The notes under the pieces were generated by a model. That model was not told the DNA's origin. It saw nothing but the letters and a program-made list of their open reading frames with translations, and searched no databases. Below, one piece after another: positions 23,804 through 34,439 of a DNA stretch of 64,000 nt. Position 1 is the stretch's first letter. Every line of letters begins with the position of its first letter. The DNA is from Pseudeuparius sepicola (taxonomy: Eukaryota > Arthropoda > Insecta > Coleoptera > Anthribidae), in the NCBI GenBank assembly GCA_963920635.1, contig OY987298.1, positions 108,071,309-108,135,308 of the forward strand. The letters run 5' to 3'. The position numbers were made by a program, and so were the translations under genes.

Positions 23804-25287
23804 CAAACGTGGTCTGCTACTTTGCCAGTTGGACAGTCTACAGACCGGGCAATGGAAAATTTGAAGTGTCCAACATTGATCCCAACCTCTGCACCCACAT
23901 TTTGTTCGGTTTTGTTGGACTGAACTCGGACAACACTGTACATATATTGGACCCATGGGAATCAAATGATGATGGTTTGCGTAAGTCTAATTGAACAATC
24001 TACAAAAACACACCACTGCGGACAACGATAAAATTGTTATCGGTATTGTTAAAAAACTGTGCTTTCCAGACGGTTTCAGCGACCTTGTCGGCCTGAAGAG
24101 CATCAACCCCAATTTAAAGGTAATGGTAAGCATGGGAGGTTGGAACGAAGGCTCTCAGCGCTATTCGAAAATGGTAGCAGATCCAGCTGCCCGCAGTACA
24201 CTTATTCAATCTATCTTGGAATTCCTGCAAACACACAACTTCGACGGGTTTGATCTTGACTGGGAGTATCCAGGACGTCGTGAAGGCGCCGATGAAGTGA
24301 ACGATAAGGTAATCGATTTTATAATTTTCTCTGGTTATTCAATTAGGATATTTACATAGATACACTTTTAATGAATTCTGTCGAACCGCTATGAACCGCA
24401 CTACAACAAGAACGTATTTTCAGACAAATTATATCACTTTTTTGACGGAACTCAACGCTGCCCTGAAACCACGAGGATACCTTATCAGTGTTGCCGTGAC
24501 TGGTGGTGACAATGTCATTGATGTTTCGTATGATGTCCCTGCTCTCAGCAAGTAAGCTATATTCCTCGATCCAAGTAAAATAATATTAATCTAAATCGCC
24601 CTTCCAGCCTTGTTGATATGATTAATGTAATGACGTATGACTTCCACGGATCGTTTGAAAACTACGTGGGACATCATGCACCTCTCTACCCCTCACACTT
24701 GGACACCACACCAGAACAACGAACGTGGAATGTCGTAAATATTATTATAGTTTTATGTTTAAAAAAAGCTCAAAAAATATTTCATTCAGGCTGGTGGTAT
24801 CGAAGCGTGGCTATCCAGAGGTGCTGATCCAGCCAAACTGATGCTTGGAATTGGCACCTACGGTCGAGGTTTCACTTTATGTGATCCTAGTAACGCTGAA
24901 TTATATGCCCCTGCATGTGGAGGCTCCACCCAAGGTCCCTACAGTCGCCAAGACGGAATTTTGGGATACAACGAAGTAAGAATTCAACTAACGAGTGTAA
25001 TCTTTTTCCAATTACTGAAGTTAATATTTCAGATTTGCGAATTTCATTCTGATTGGGAATACATCTGGGACGATGAACAAAAGGTACCACACAGAGTTTC
25101 CGGCAACCAATGGATTGGTTACGATGACGAAAGGTCCATCCAAGAGAAGATCACCTTCGCCAGATCGAAGAATCTTGGCGGTTACATGGTTTGGTCACTC
25201 GACACTGACGATTTCAGGGGAATTTGTGGAGGAGCTTATCCATTATTGAAAACTATTCATGGTGGTGCCATGAAACAGAATAAATGA
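23804..25287 (+). CDS. Chitinase-like GH18 protein (first paralog, 5' end unresolved)
   Basis: A secreted-type family 18 glycosyl hydrolase expected to cut beta-1,4 links in chitin. Exons with GT-AG borders: 23804-23980, 24070-24308, 24424-24551, 24608-24734, 24790-24975, 25033-25287 (stop TGA). Phases and lengths equal those of the second gene exon for exon, except the last (255 against 252). Together they encode about 370 residues, the length of the mature enzyme. Visible motifs are VCYFASWTVYRPG (first strand), SMGGWNEGS, the complete catalytic FDGFDLDWEYPG including the acid Glu, MTYDFHGSFE and GGYMVWSLDTDDF. No chitin-binding domain. No exon 1 with a signal peptide is found; an in-frame ATG at 23770 would give MIPLLTADIFTANVV, a poor signal. 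AATAAA is at 25352. It may be intact with a distant exon 1, or 5'-truncated and dead. Confidence 0.88.
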
Positions 25288-25533
25288 GAAACTCATATAT
25301 CATAACATTCAATATTAAGAATTGGCAATTTTTTCCTTTATTTATTTGTAAAATAAAGCTTTTCCAATAATATATATGTTATATTACAGTCACTTGACAG
25401 GTGAGAGTTAATAATTAATACCTACTGGTCCAAAAGAGGCCAAATCTCTTTCTCAACTAAAGCCATAATTTTTCCTAGTTCAAGGAAGAAATTTTTATTT
25501 AAAATTTGGATAAAAATGGGCAGCAGAATAATA

Positions 25534-25700
25534 TCCCTTACGGACATGTCTTAAAAATAAGCGAGCCTCCATTTTAATTTACAGAAAAATAGGCAGTATT
25601 TGAAACAAACATTTAGTTCTAATACAATCCCTTTGCTATGTAAATTAATGTAAAATCAAATAAAATGCACGATGTTTGTCTCATTAGAAGATATTTCGCA
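25534..25700. mobile_element. Truncated MITE copy
   Basis: CCTTACGGACATGTCTTAAA through AAATAAAATGCACG matches 61515-61665. The right terminal inverted repeat present at 61.7 kb is missing here. Confidence 0.75.
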
Positions 25701-25720
25701 TTACTCTGTGCCTCTACTCG

Positions 25721-25999
25721 TATACTATATCCAAGTTACCGAGGCAGTGAATCAAAACATTGGCCACCACGTGGTCGCGATGTGACCTATTTTCTTATTG
25801 GTCTGGCCATCGTAAAATCTCAAGTGTTTAGGCGGCGAGTGGAATGCAAGGCCGGCTCTTCCCTCAGTCGAGTTTCCTGCAGACGCGAGCAGACTTGTTG
25901 AAGAATCTCATATATATTAGTCCGACCCTAGTAATCGATCGCAATTCGGTCATGTGATTTTGTTTATATCCACTGCCTCTGTAACTTGGATAGACTATA
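25721..25999. mobile_element. 279-bp MITE
   Basis: TATACTATATCCAAGTTACC plus GAGGCAGTG at the left and CACTGCCTCTGTAACTTGGA plus TAGACTATA at the right form 29-base terminal inverted repeats with three mismatches or fewer. No coding capacity. It lies between the two chitinase genes. The superfamily is not assigned. Confidence 0.8.
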
Positions 26000-26392
26000 G
26001 TTAAAATGCGCTGTTTTTGATGCTTGAAATTACGATAACGATTAACGATAATATAATTGGCGTCAGAACGCTCCAAATGTTTTTCTTAAAAACATAAAAT
26101 TTGTATTACCTACAGATATTAACAAATAACTTCATTTGAAATTCGACTTGTACGAATTGTACGTCCATAAGTTTTAAAATAAACTTAAATTGCCTTTAAA
26201 ACAAGACACCGACCGTTACTTATTTGTTTGTTTTACCTACAGTTTTTACTATCGATTTTAATATCGAGTGCCCTTGATTATCATATTTTTTATTCAGATT
26301 AATCTGAAGATATTCACCATTATACAATTTTAAAGTACTTATCTATTTTGAAAACAAGGCACTTGTATGAGTAGCTCCTTATCTTATTTTTT
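26000..26392. other. Intergenic and upstream region of the second chitinase gene
   Basis: From about 26220 onward it matches the relic at 9985-10212 and so appears to be the conserved proximal promoter. The rest shows no gene. Confidence 0.45.
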
Positions 26393-26402
26393 ATATATAA
26401 AT
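26393..26402 (+). promoter_or_regulatory. TATA box of the second chitinase gene
   Basis: ATATATAAAT lies about 55 bases before the start codon at 26452, a suitable distance for a short 5' leader. The equivalent TATA-like run is present in the relic at about 10195-10206. Confidence 0.55.
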
Positions 26403-26451
26403 ATTGGCTGAGTAACAGAATTGTCACCATTTTTTTTCTGTGGCAGTCGGA

Positions 26452-28727
26452 ATGAAGTCGCTCGCTATCCTGATATCCCTTAGTGCAGTGTTTGCCTATG
26501 CTTCGGCAGGTATGTTTTACATTTATTTTTACAGTGATTCGCTTCTAGCGATTAGTGAAATAATGTAGAAATCCAACCAAAAAAAGAGTAGATTCCCTAA
26601 ATTGACCGGTAAATTTTCAGCTTCTGTAAACTTCCGTTTCATTTTATTCGATGAATGACGAGAAATACCAATAATTATTAAGATATGCTATCGAAATTGT
26701 TTTGCGCAAATAACTTAGCAACAGTAACTATAAAATTAGGTATTAAACATTATTTGGTGCTCAACTTGGTTAAAGTGGCCAGACATCATGTTCGCTAATA
26801 ATAAATCGTATTTTTGCTTTAGCCTATTTGCCTACTTCAGATTGATTCTGATGTTCATTTAATTATTATACGTTAGATATTTTGACTTATCATGCATTTC
26901 CAATAAACTATCTGACGTATCCTATGTCAAGTGTTTAAGGTGTGATTTGGTATCTCTATGATGTATACGGTGATAAGATTCAGTTGAGGACATTTTGTAA
27001 GTGAACTTAGCGATCTATTTGCAGTTAGTTAATTTCGTAGACAAAATAAAATTTATGTAATATGTATTCTACATTAAGTGTGGTTTTTCTATTACAAATC
27101 CTGCTTACTAGATTTCGTCGTCGGTGCCTTAATTAATAAACCTGATTAGATAATAATGTAGATGTATCGAGCAAAATTGTTTTATATTACAGCAAACGTG
27201 GTCTGCTACTTCGCCAGCTGGACAGTTTACAGACCAGGCAATGGAAAATTTGAAGTGTCCAATATTGATCCCAACCTCTGTACCCACATCAATTTCGGTT
27301 TCGTTGGCCTGAACTGGGACAACACTGTACAAATTTTGGACTCATGGGAATCTGATGATGACGGTTTGCGTAAGTTTAATTATATACTATATAAATTATC
27401 AATAAAACAGGAAATCTTTTCAAAAATAGGCAAGCAGAATATCAATACAAAAGATATTTTCTTCTATAAAATTTTTACTAAATTGAACTATTACGACTTT
27501 TAGACGGATTCAGCGACCTGGTGGGTTTAAAAAACGCCAACCCCAATTTGAAAGTAATGGTAAGCATGGGAGGATGGAACGAAGGTTCTCAGAAATATTC
27601 CCAAATGGTAGCAGATCCAGCTGCCCGGTCCACTCTCATCCAGTCCATATTGGACTTCCTGCAAACACACAGCTTCGATGGATTTGATCTTGACTGGGAG
27701 TATCCCGGACGCCGTGAAGGCGCTGATGAAGCCAACGACAAGGTAAACGGTCGATTTTAATGTTATTTAGGGTACACTTCACTTAGGCTATTTACAATGA
27801 TACATTTTTAATCAAATCGTTACAAACTGTACTACTACAACAAAATATTTTCAGGCAAATTACATCGCTTTCTTGACAGAACTCAACGCTGCCCTGAAAC
27901 CACAAGGATACCTTATCAGTGTTGCCGTGACTGGTGGTGACAATGTCATTGATGTTTCGTATGATGTCCCTGCTCTCAGCAAGTAAGCTATCTTTTGTGA
28001 TACTTTGTAGTAGTAATCTAACTCTAAATCACTTTCTAGCCTTGTTGATTTGATCAATGTAATGGCATACGACTTCCACGGATCGTTTGAAGACTTCGTG
28101 GGACACCATGCACCTCTCTATCCCTCACACTTGGACACCACACCAGAACAGCAAACATGGAATGTCGTAAGTGTTGCTGTCCAAGTTATAATGATTAACC
28201 AAATTCGTTAAACTCATTTCATTCAGGCAGGTGGAATCGAAGCATGGCTTGCTAGAGGAGCCGATCCATCCAAACTGATGCTCGGAATCGGTACATACGG
28301 TCGCGGTTTCGCTTTGTCCGATCCTAACAATGCTGAATTATATGCCCCCGCATCTGCTGGCACCCTCGCAGGTCCTTACACCCAACAAGAGGGAATTATG
28401 GGATACAACGAAGTAAGACATCAAACGACAAAGATTTCCAACATTTTGTAACTAATACCCCAATTTTAATTTCAGCTCTGTGAACTACATTCTGACTGGG
28501 AATACATCTGGGACGACGAACAGAAGGTACCACACAGAGTTTCCGGGAACCAATGGGTTGGTTATGAAGACGAAAGGTCAATTCAAGAGAAAATCGCCTA
28601 TGGTCAATCGAAGAACCTTGGTGGATACATGGTCTGGTCACTCGACACTGACGATTTCAGGGGACTTTGTGGAGGAGGAGCTTATCCGTTATTGAGAACG
28701 ATTCATGGTGCTGCGAAGAAACATTAA
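26452..28727 (+). CDS. Chitinase, GH18, secreted, complete (second paralog)
   Basis: Family 18 chitinase of 388 residues. Seven exons with GT-AG borders: 26452-26509, 27193-27369, 27504-27742, 27855-27982, 28040-28166, 28227-28412, 28476-28727 (TAA). Exon 1 encodes a signal peptide, MKSLAILISLSAVFAYASA, with cleavage expected before ANVVCYF. Motifs in order: SMGGWNEGS (about residue 99), catalytic FDGFDLDWEYPG with the acid at Glu144, MAYDFHGSFEDF (about 209), and GGYMVWSLDTDDF (about 360). The DxDxE set is complete, so activity is expected. No linker or chitin-binding domain follows the barrel, as in insect group IV (gut type) chitinases, which suggests dietary chitin or peritrophic matrix turnover; that role is inferred. 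A TATA box precedes it. The intron positions are shared with the paralog 1.2 kb upstream. Confidence 0.95.
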
Positions 28728-29321
28728 TTAATATGAAACTCATAATATAGTACTCTTGTAAATTTTTCCGTTTTATTTCTGTTATATATATGTATATATA
28801 TAGATATATTATATATAAAGATTTCTCACTAATGCATATTTTATCTTACCCCAGATGGATGAAGAAATCTGGATAAATTTAATAAGAAATTTAGGAGAAT
28901 GAAATATATTCCTAATATTAAAAAGCACCAAAAACCTCACATATGATGCAAGTTTGGGTCTACACAAGGCCAAAGTCTACAGTTTTTAAATAACAATCAT
29001 ACATTTGACTGAAACATTTACTATTTAGAAAATGTATTTAATTTACTATTAGGTATGTCAGGCGTCAGACACTGGCCAAACATGAACGGAAGAAAGAACT
29101 GATGTTTGAAAAACAAATTACGGATATTTTTTGAAAATTTTTGAGAATGAAATGTATTGTGAACGTGGGCGACATCTGCAATTGTTCAACTTCAACCTAT
29201 AATGTAAAGTAGGTCTTAGTATCTTCACCTTTGCTGCATTTATATTTTTCGCCGGAAAAAGAGAAGCAAAGTCGAAAATCCAACGATAGACCAATAATTC
29301 GTCTCAGTTCCTTATCGTAAA
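28728..29321. other. Downstream flank of the second chitinase gene
   Basis: AT-rich, with a short TATATA run (28785-28820). No canonical AATAAA is seen soon after the stop. No gene or repeat recognised. Confidence 0.4.
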
Positions 29322-29500
29322 CACCCAGTTAGACGTACCTACATCTTGGGCACCACGTTATTATGCCGAGCACTATATAGTCAAGCAACACCGGTGCGGT
29401 CTCCGTACGTATCGTAGCCGGATGACCCCAAGCCCGCACCACGTTCCAACATGCCGCACACACAGCACTCAGTCCGTCAAGTTCGAGTCGGTTCATGAAT
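29322..29500 (-). pseudogene. Decayed copy of the semaphorin-like first exon
   Basis: On the minus strand, ACGGAGACCGCACCGGTG (about 29407-29390) corresponds to ATGGGGACCGCGCCGGTG of the intact exon at 34.5 kb, so the start codon is now ACG. Further on, AACGTGGTGCCCAAGATGTA matches AACGTGCGGCCCAAGATGTA, but a deletion and frameshift separate the two. A stop falls inside KMYV, and the donor site is lost. Similarity continues into the 5' leader (GTGTGTGCGGCATG at about 29463-29450). Confidence 0.7.
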
Positions 29501-29682
29501 ACAAGTGCAAGCCAAAAAAGATCCTCGCTACCTTGACCGCCACCGTCGCTATGACAAGGCCCGGCAGCTGAAAGCGATGAGTCATCCAAGGGACGTGGCC
29601 CTAAGGTGCCAAATTCAAATTTTAAGATGTCAAGTTGGTAAATTTGGTAAAAGAACCACTTTAAAATGATTGTTTACATATA

Positions 29683-30285
29683 CAGGGTGATTCAGGAGGA
29701 AATGTCAATATTTTAGGTACGTATTCGGGGACCCAAAATAAACATAAAAGTTCCTATAAACATGGGTCCTATTCCCGGCCGTTACCGAAATACAGGGGTA
29801 AACAACATTCAATTTAAGGTTTTTATTACATTATTTATAACAGGTAGGCTAGGTTTTGGGTGATTCAGGCGGAAATTCCTGTTGCTTAGCAATAGTAGAC
29901 CTTAATCCTCTGGATTATTGTCTTTGGGGGTGGTTTAAATCATTGGTATATTCAAGTAAAGTAAACACTAGAGATGCATTACTCGATCGAATAATAAATG
30001 CAGCAGCAACTATAAGAAACAGGCCCGTATCCATTCATAGAGCGACCCGAGCTATTCACCAGAGAGCTGACTTATGTTTAGAAGTAAACGGTGGCATTTT
30101 TGAAAACTATAAAACCTAGCCTACCTGTTATAAATAATGTAATAAAAACCTTAAATTGAATGTTGTTTACCCCTGTATTTCGGTAACGGCCGGGAATAGG
30201 ACCCATGTTTATAGGAACTTTTATGTTTATTTTGGGTCCCCGAATACGTACCTAAAATATTGACATTTCCTCCTGAATCACCCTG
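29683..30285. mobile_element. Mariner-like element with 173-bp inverted repeats
   Basis: CAGGGTGATTCAGGAGGAAA at 29683 and its inverted copy ending CACCCTG at 30285, next to TA on both sides. The arms are about 173 bases and nearly identical. The centre (29858-30114) carries the end of a mariner transposase. GGGTGATTCAGGCGGAAATT at 29858 repeats the outer terminus inside the element. Confidence 0.85.
29890..30119 (+). pseudogene. C-terminal fragment of a mariner transposase
   Basis: The frame contains DLNPLDYCLWGWFKSLVY, the segment around the third catalytic Asp of mariner DDD transposases. It continues through TRDALLDRIINAAATIRN to RADLCLEVNGGIFENY, the usual C-terminal end, and stops at TAG. 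The helix-turn-helix region and the first two catalytic Asp are absent. It is joined directly to a terminal-repeat copy, so this is an internal deletion derivative. A full protein would cut and paste the element at TA sites. Confidence 0.8.
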
Positions 30286-30667
30286 TATAGCTCATGGTTT
30301 TACAACACGGATAATAATCTACATTTTCAAAGGCTTTTGGTGCATTTAGATATCTACGGATAACATTTTCGTAAATGTCAATTATTTCTTATTTGCGTGT
30401 ACTAGATACTAAATTTGAATGAATAAAACCATAAAACTTCCGGATTTCAAGGTGGTTACGTTTAATCACGTAAAATTGGTAGATATAACGCACTCTCCAA
30501 CAGTCCAAACCGAAACCCTGGAAGACTGTGTACGAACAAAATCTCCTTTAATGGCCTTAACCCACTATTCTCTTAAAATGAGGCCTTTAGGGACGAGAAA
30601 GCGGACAATTTAGGACCGTCTTTGTAGTTTCCATTGCAGTTGAGAACGGAAGACGTCCACGGCATCA
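30286..30667. other. Unassigned stretch
   Basis: A 64-codon plus-strand frame at 30419-30613 has no recognisable domain. No repeat seen. Confidence 0.3.
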
Positions 30668-30790
30668 TTTAAAACAGGAAAATCGCCAGACAAGTAATCG
30701 TAAACAACTGCAAAAAGCTACAGCCCTGTGAGGACGTAGTGACGTTTCGCGTCGCCAGCTGGCAGGCCTTTATCATTGCAACGGTGCCGC
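30668..30790. repeat. Copy of the 16.5-kb dispersed repeat
   Basis: TTAAAACAGGAAAATCGCCA through GCCAGCTGGCAGGCCTTTAT matches 16526-16655 with about 90 percent identity by eye. Confidence 0.85.
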
Positions 30791-31230
30791 CTTGACCGTG
30801 GATAATAATGGGGAGATCTAAGAAGTGAAACATAATTTTGATTGAAGAACTCTGGATCTGTAGAGTCCACCTGGCATAATATGATCAATTGCATATCAAG
30901 TTTGTTCACATTCGCTCTGAATACTTGTCTCGTTTAGGAGTATCTTATTATAGTGATGCTCCAGGGTAATGCCATGTGATTGTTGATATTTAAAAGTGAA
31001 ATTTGAAAGCTTTTTGTTTTTCGAAGAAATTCTTTATTGGAGCGATAATTTTCAACTAAATACCTATCACCACAAGACTTGAAGTGTTGCAACTCTTCGC
31101 ATGTGATTTAGGTTTTAATAAGTTTTAATTTTATGCATTATGCATTTATGCGTTCATTTGGAGAAAAAGTACCTAACGAGGTCCTTCAGCCAGATTCAAC
31201 AGATCAATTTATTGCAAGTCCCAATCCTTA
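30791..31230. other. Unassigned stretch
   Basis: No gene or repeat recognised between the dispersed repeat and the 31.2-kb exon copy. Confidence 0.3.
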
Positions 31231-31231
31231 C

Positions 31232-31370
31232 CAGTACGTTCTCGTGCTGTGTCGTGAATCCTATGTTGACAAACAGCAGCAGCAACACAAAAAATAGCCG
31301 CCGGGACAGTCTTCATGTCAAACACACACCACACCCGGTTCGTTGGGACCGCGTCGGATCATAAATGTAT
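31232..31370 (-). pseudogene. Second diverged copy of the semaphorin-like first exon
   Basis: The minus strand has ATG at 31316 followed by a Leu/Ala/Val-rich stretch and GAGAACGT, then a possible donor GTAAGG at 31231. The leader (GATCCGACGCGG and GTGTGGTGTGTG, about 31360-31320) matches the intact exon's leader. In the ATG frame the product loses the QENV match, which appears only after a one-base shift. It is either a pseudogene or a fast-diverged alternative first exon. The conserved leader argues for common origin; the broken frame argues against function. Confidence 0.5.
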
Positions 31371-31554
31371 AAAGGTAACTCAAGCAAAACAAAAACTTTC
31401 ATTAGGGAAATGCGCAGAAACATACTGATATTTACAACATGGGATTCTGGAGATCTCTTCTCTGCATTCTGATTCGCTATAACTAGTTCAGAAATATTGT
31501 TCGAACAAAGTTGTTATTATTAAAGAGTATTCCTCTTTGCCCTAAGTAAATATA

Positions 31555-31953
31555 CAGAGTGATTTTTAACCTAGGCATAAACTTGGCAAAATTGCGTCTT
31601 TTGGAAAGTAATGACTAATAATGAAAATAAATGTAGGTTTTTAGTTTCCGAAATATAAAAGGATATTGGGAGAAAAATGCATTATAAACGCAGCAACTAA
31701 CTGTTCGAAGTTATTTCTACCATTTTCAATACCCACTTGAGCTGGCCTAAGCGGCAACATAAAAGCGATTTCGTAACTTTTATTCCCTAACTTCAGCTAT
31801 GTAAATTATGGTCTTTATGGTCCCCCCAACAATAGAAGTCAAGCTGATTGAGGTTGAGGGATCGTTTATAATGAATTGTATATCTATTAGTACTTTGAAA
31901 TTCAATATCCCTGTATATTTACAAGTTTATGCGATAGGTTAAGAATCACACTG
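31555..31953. mobile_element. Short mariner-like TIR element, about 400 bp
   Basis: CAGAGTGATTTTTAACCTAG at the left and CTAACCTATCGC-type inverse ending CACACTG at 31953, flanked by TA. The shared inner block is GCATAAACTTG. No coding capacity. Confidence 0.7.
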
Positions 31954-32438
31954 TATGTACGAACAGCTCGATAACACATAGCTAATCGCTAATTACGTAT
32001 AATATGTGAAGGTGCTTACGCACCGAAACCAAAGTTCGGAGCTTGCTCGAAACCGGCTCGGACCTTTGTGTATATCCCAAATTTCATTAAAATATAAATA
32101 TTATGTTATTAACTTGAGTTGAGATGAAATAATCGATGCAGTAGCGGCTGTCGTAATGTTAAGTGCTTCACAAAGTAAAAGAAAACGACATAATAATGAG
32201 AGACGGTGGTAGCAGAAAACCGGATAACTTTGATAAATTTCAATTTAATCCACGACTTTTACAACAGTCCACACTGAAAATATTAATTGATTATAATATG
32301 TTTACGAGCTTTATTAGTATTTGTTTTCAAAAATAATGATGTCTTTAATGCCAGCGTTTCACGCTGTCTTTTGCGTTAAACGTTAAACAGATGCATTGAA
32401 TTCCACTTCAGCGGTGCTTTGCGTTTGACGTATTACAA
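31954..32438. other. Unassigned stretch
   Basis: No gene or clear repeat recognised. Confidence 0.3.
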
Positions 32439-32514
32439 GTGGGTTTCCCGTACGCATATTTACGTTTCCTATACGGTCAACGCTACTCGTTGCGGCAGCC
32501 AGCTAGGAAACGTA

Positions 32515-33089
32515 AGTAGGTGGCCACGTTGGCGCACCGCACATACCTTCGCCTGGTACGGCGAAGCAAATAGATACATTGGTTTAAATGCGGGTGGCCA
32601 CATCGGCGCACCGCCCCGCGCCTAGGACCATAGCATTGTACCCTCGCCTCGCACAGTGCATTCGAGCTTGGTATTTTCCGAGCCTCGCACATCGCACACA
32701 CGCCGGCTATTCTCAATATATCCACGAAAACGATCTTATTATATCTGCATAAAGAATATGAAATTCACCAAATTTTCTCCTTTGCTTAATTATAAGATGT
32801 ACTGTGATTTTATAATATTTTCCAAGCACCCGCCACTTTTTTAAACATGAACTTAATAAAATGACTTCTTCGTCGGATGATGATTCCGATGAAGACGACA
32901 ACTAAATTAACTCCATTGCATCCAGGTATGAATTAAATAAAACAAGGCAGTTTAAACACGAGAATTACTACGAAAAGGCTATGTGCGGAGCGCCGATATG
33001 GCCACCGCAGGCCAGACTCTGTGCGAGGCGATGGTCCAGGCGAGGCGCGGTGCGATGGGCGGTGCTCCGTTGTGGCCGCCGCTTAATAA
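32515..33089. mobile_element. Nested GC-rich TIR element
   Basis: GTAGGTGGCCACGTTGGCGC at the start and GTGGCCGCCGCTTAA at the end form imperfect inverted repeats that extend inward (CGCACCGC..CGCCTGG at both sides). TAA occurs at each junction and may be the target duplication. The other arm of the host palindrome supplies the empty site. No protein recognised. Confidence 0.75.
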
Positions 33090-33342
33090 CGCGCTCTGAT
33101 CGCTCCGTTTCCTAGACGGTTAGCGCAAGGCTATATTAATAAATGCCGGCTTATGCAAAAAAGGTAGATTGGACTGTCATAACAGCAACAAACACATCAA
33201 CACATCAAGCCTATATTAAAGAAATTCCCTACAACTTTTATTTAGATTTTTTTTCTATGACAACAAATTAGAAAGTTCTAGGAGGAGTAGTGGAACCCGA
33301 GGTGGAACCCTGAACCTACATTTAATATTCAATTTAATTCTT

Positions 33343-33620
33343 AAGGCCGGTCCACACGCAACGATGTATCGTACAATTTGCATGCGCAAGTAAATCGTTA
33401 CAGATAAATCGTTGCGTGTGGACAGCAGATTGGCACAAAATTTAGAACTGTGCAAAGTTGGACGTCGGTGTTGAAAGTCTAAAGGCCGGTCCACACGCAA
33501 CGATGTATCGTACGATTTGCATGCGCAAGTAAATCGTTACAGATAAATCGTTGCGTGTGGACAGCAGATTTGCACAAAATTTAAGAACTGTGCAAAGTTG
33601 GACGTCTGAGTTGAAAGTCT
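33343..33620. repeat. 138-bp tandem repeat, two copies
   Basis: AAGGCCGGTCCACACGCAAC starts at 33342 and 33482. Each copy contains its own hairpin, since GTCCACACGCAACGAT returns as ATCGTTGCGTGTGGAC about 70 bases on. A third, inverted copy is at 34012-34104. Confidence 0.9.
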
Positions 33621-34439
33621 GAGCCGAAAAGCATAGATTGGGGAGATTTGCGCATGCATGCATGTATGCATGTCCGAGATTTGTACAGTTTTTAGGTGTG
33701 ACGGTAGCTGACTCCTACCTATTTTTAGTCCGGAAATTATTAAATTAATTAAAACTTAAACAATAACTGATTTATTTTAAATTTGTTAAAAAATATATCG
33801 ACCATTTCGCATAATTTTATAATAGAATTCAATGGTAAAATAGACTTCGTTTCAATAACCATGCTTTAGACCATCTAGTTATATTTAAAAGTTTCCTGAT
33901 TTCCCTATTCCTTTTAACATTTAAACAAAACGTCAAAATACTCCAAAAACCCTTCCTCCATGATTATTGTATCAAGCGAAAATTGCAGCTTTACTGCGAT
34001 AAGTTGTTATAATGTGGACGCACTGAATTTGTAACGATTTATCTGTAACGATTTACTTGCGCATGCAAATCGTACGATACATCGTTGCCTGTGGACCAGC
34101 CTTTAGATACTAAATACTCTTAGGTATATTATATACATGACCACAAGGTTTCAGTAGCAGAAGCTTACAGCTAGCTAATCATTAAAATGTATCTGTTGAT
34201 ACACTTATTTATTTACCATTTACCTGTTATTTGCAAATAATACAGGCTTGATGTGTTGGTTGCTGTTATGACAGTCCAATCTACCTTTTTTGCATAAGCC
34301 GGCATTTATTAGTATAGCGTTGCGCTTACCGTCTAGGAAACGGAGCGATCAGAGCGCGTTACGTTTCCTAGCTGGCTGCCGCAACGAGTAGCGTTGACCG
34401 TGTAGGAAACGTAAATATGCTTCCCGCACTATAGGAGAA

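Larger units (their letters stand above)
32439..34430. mobile_element. 2-kb foldback element with a nested insertion
   Basis: The outer arms are inverted copies. CATATTTACGTTTCCTATAC and CGCTACTCGTTGCGGCAGCC near 32454-32500 are matched in reverse at 34365-34422, and CGCTCTGATCGCTCCGTTTC (33091) is matched at 34330-34352. The left arm is interrupted by about 575 bases (32515-33089) that the right arm lacks. Inside are tandem units with GGCCGGTCCACACGCAACGA (33344, 33484) and an inverted unit at 34012-34104. No transposase recognised. The long, internally repeated arms are of the Foldback type. Confidence 0.8.

Noticed and set aside
30419..30613. 64-codon frame MNKTIKLPDFKVV
   Set aside because: No recognised family, and no supporting signals around it.
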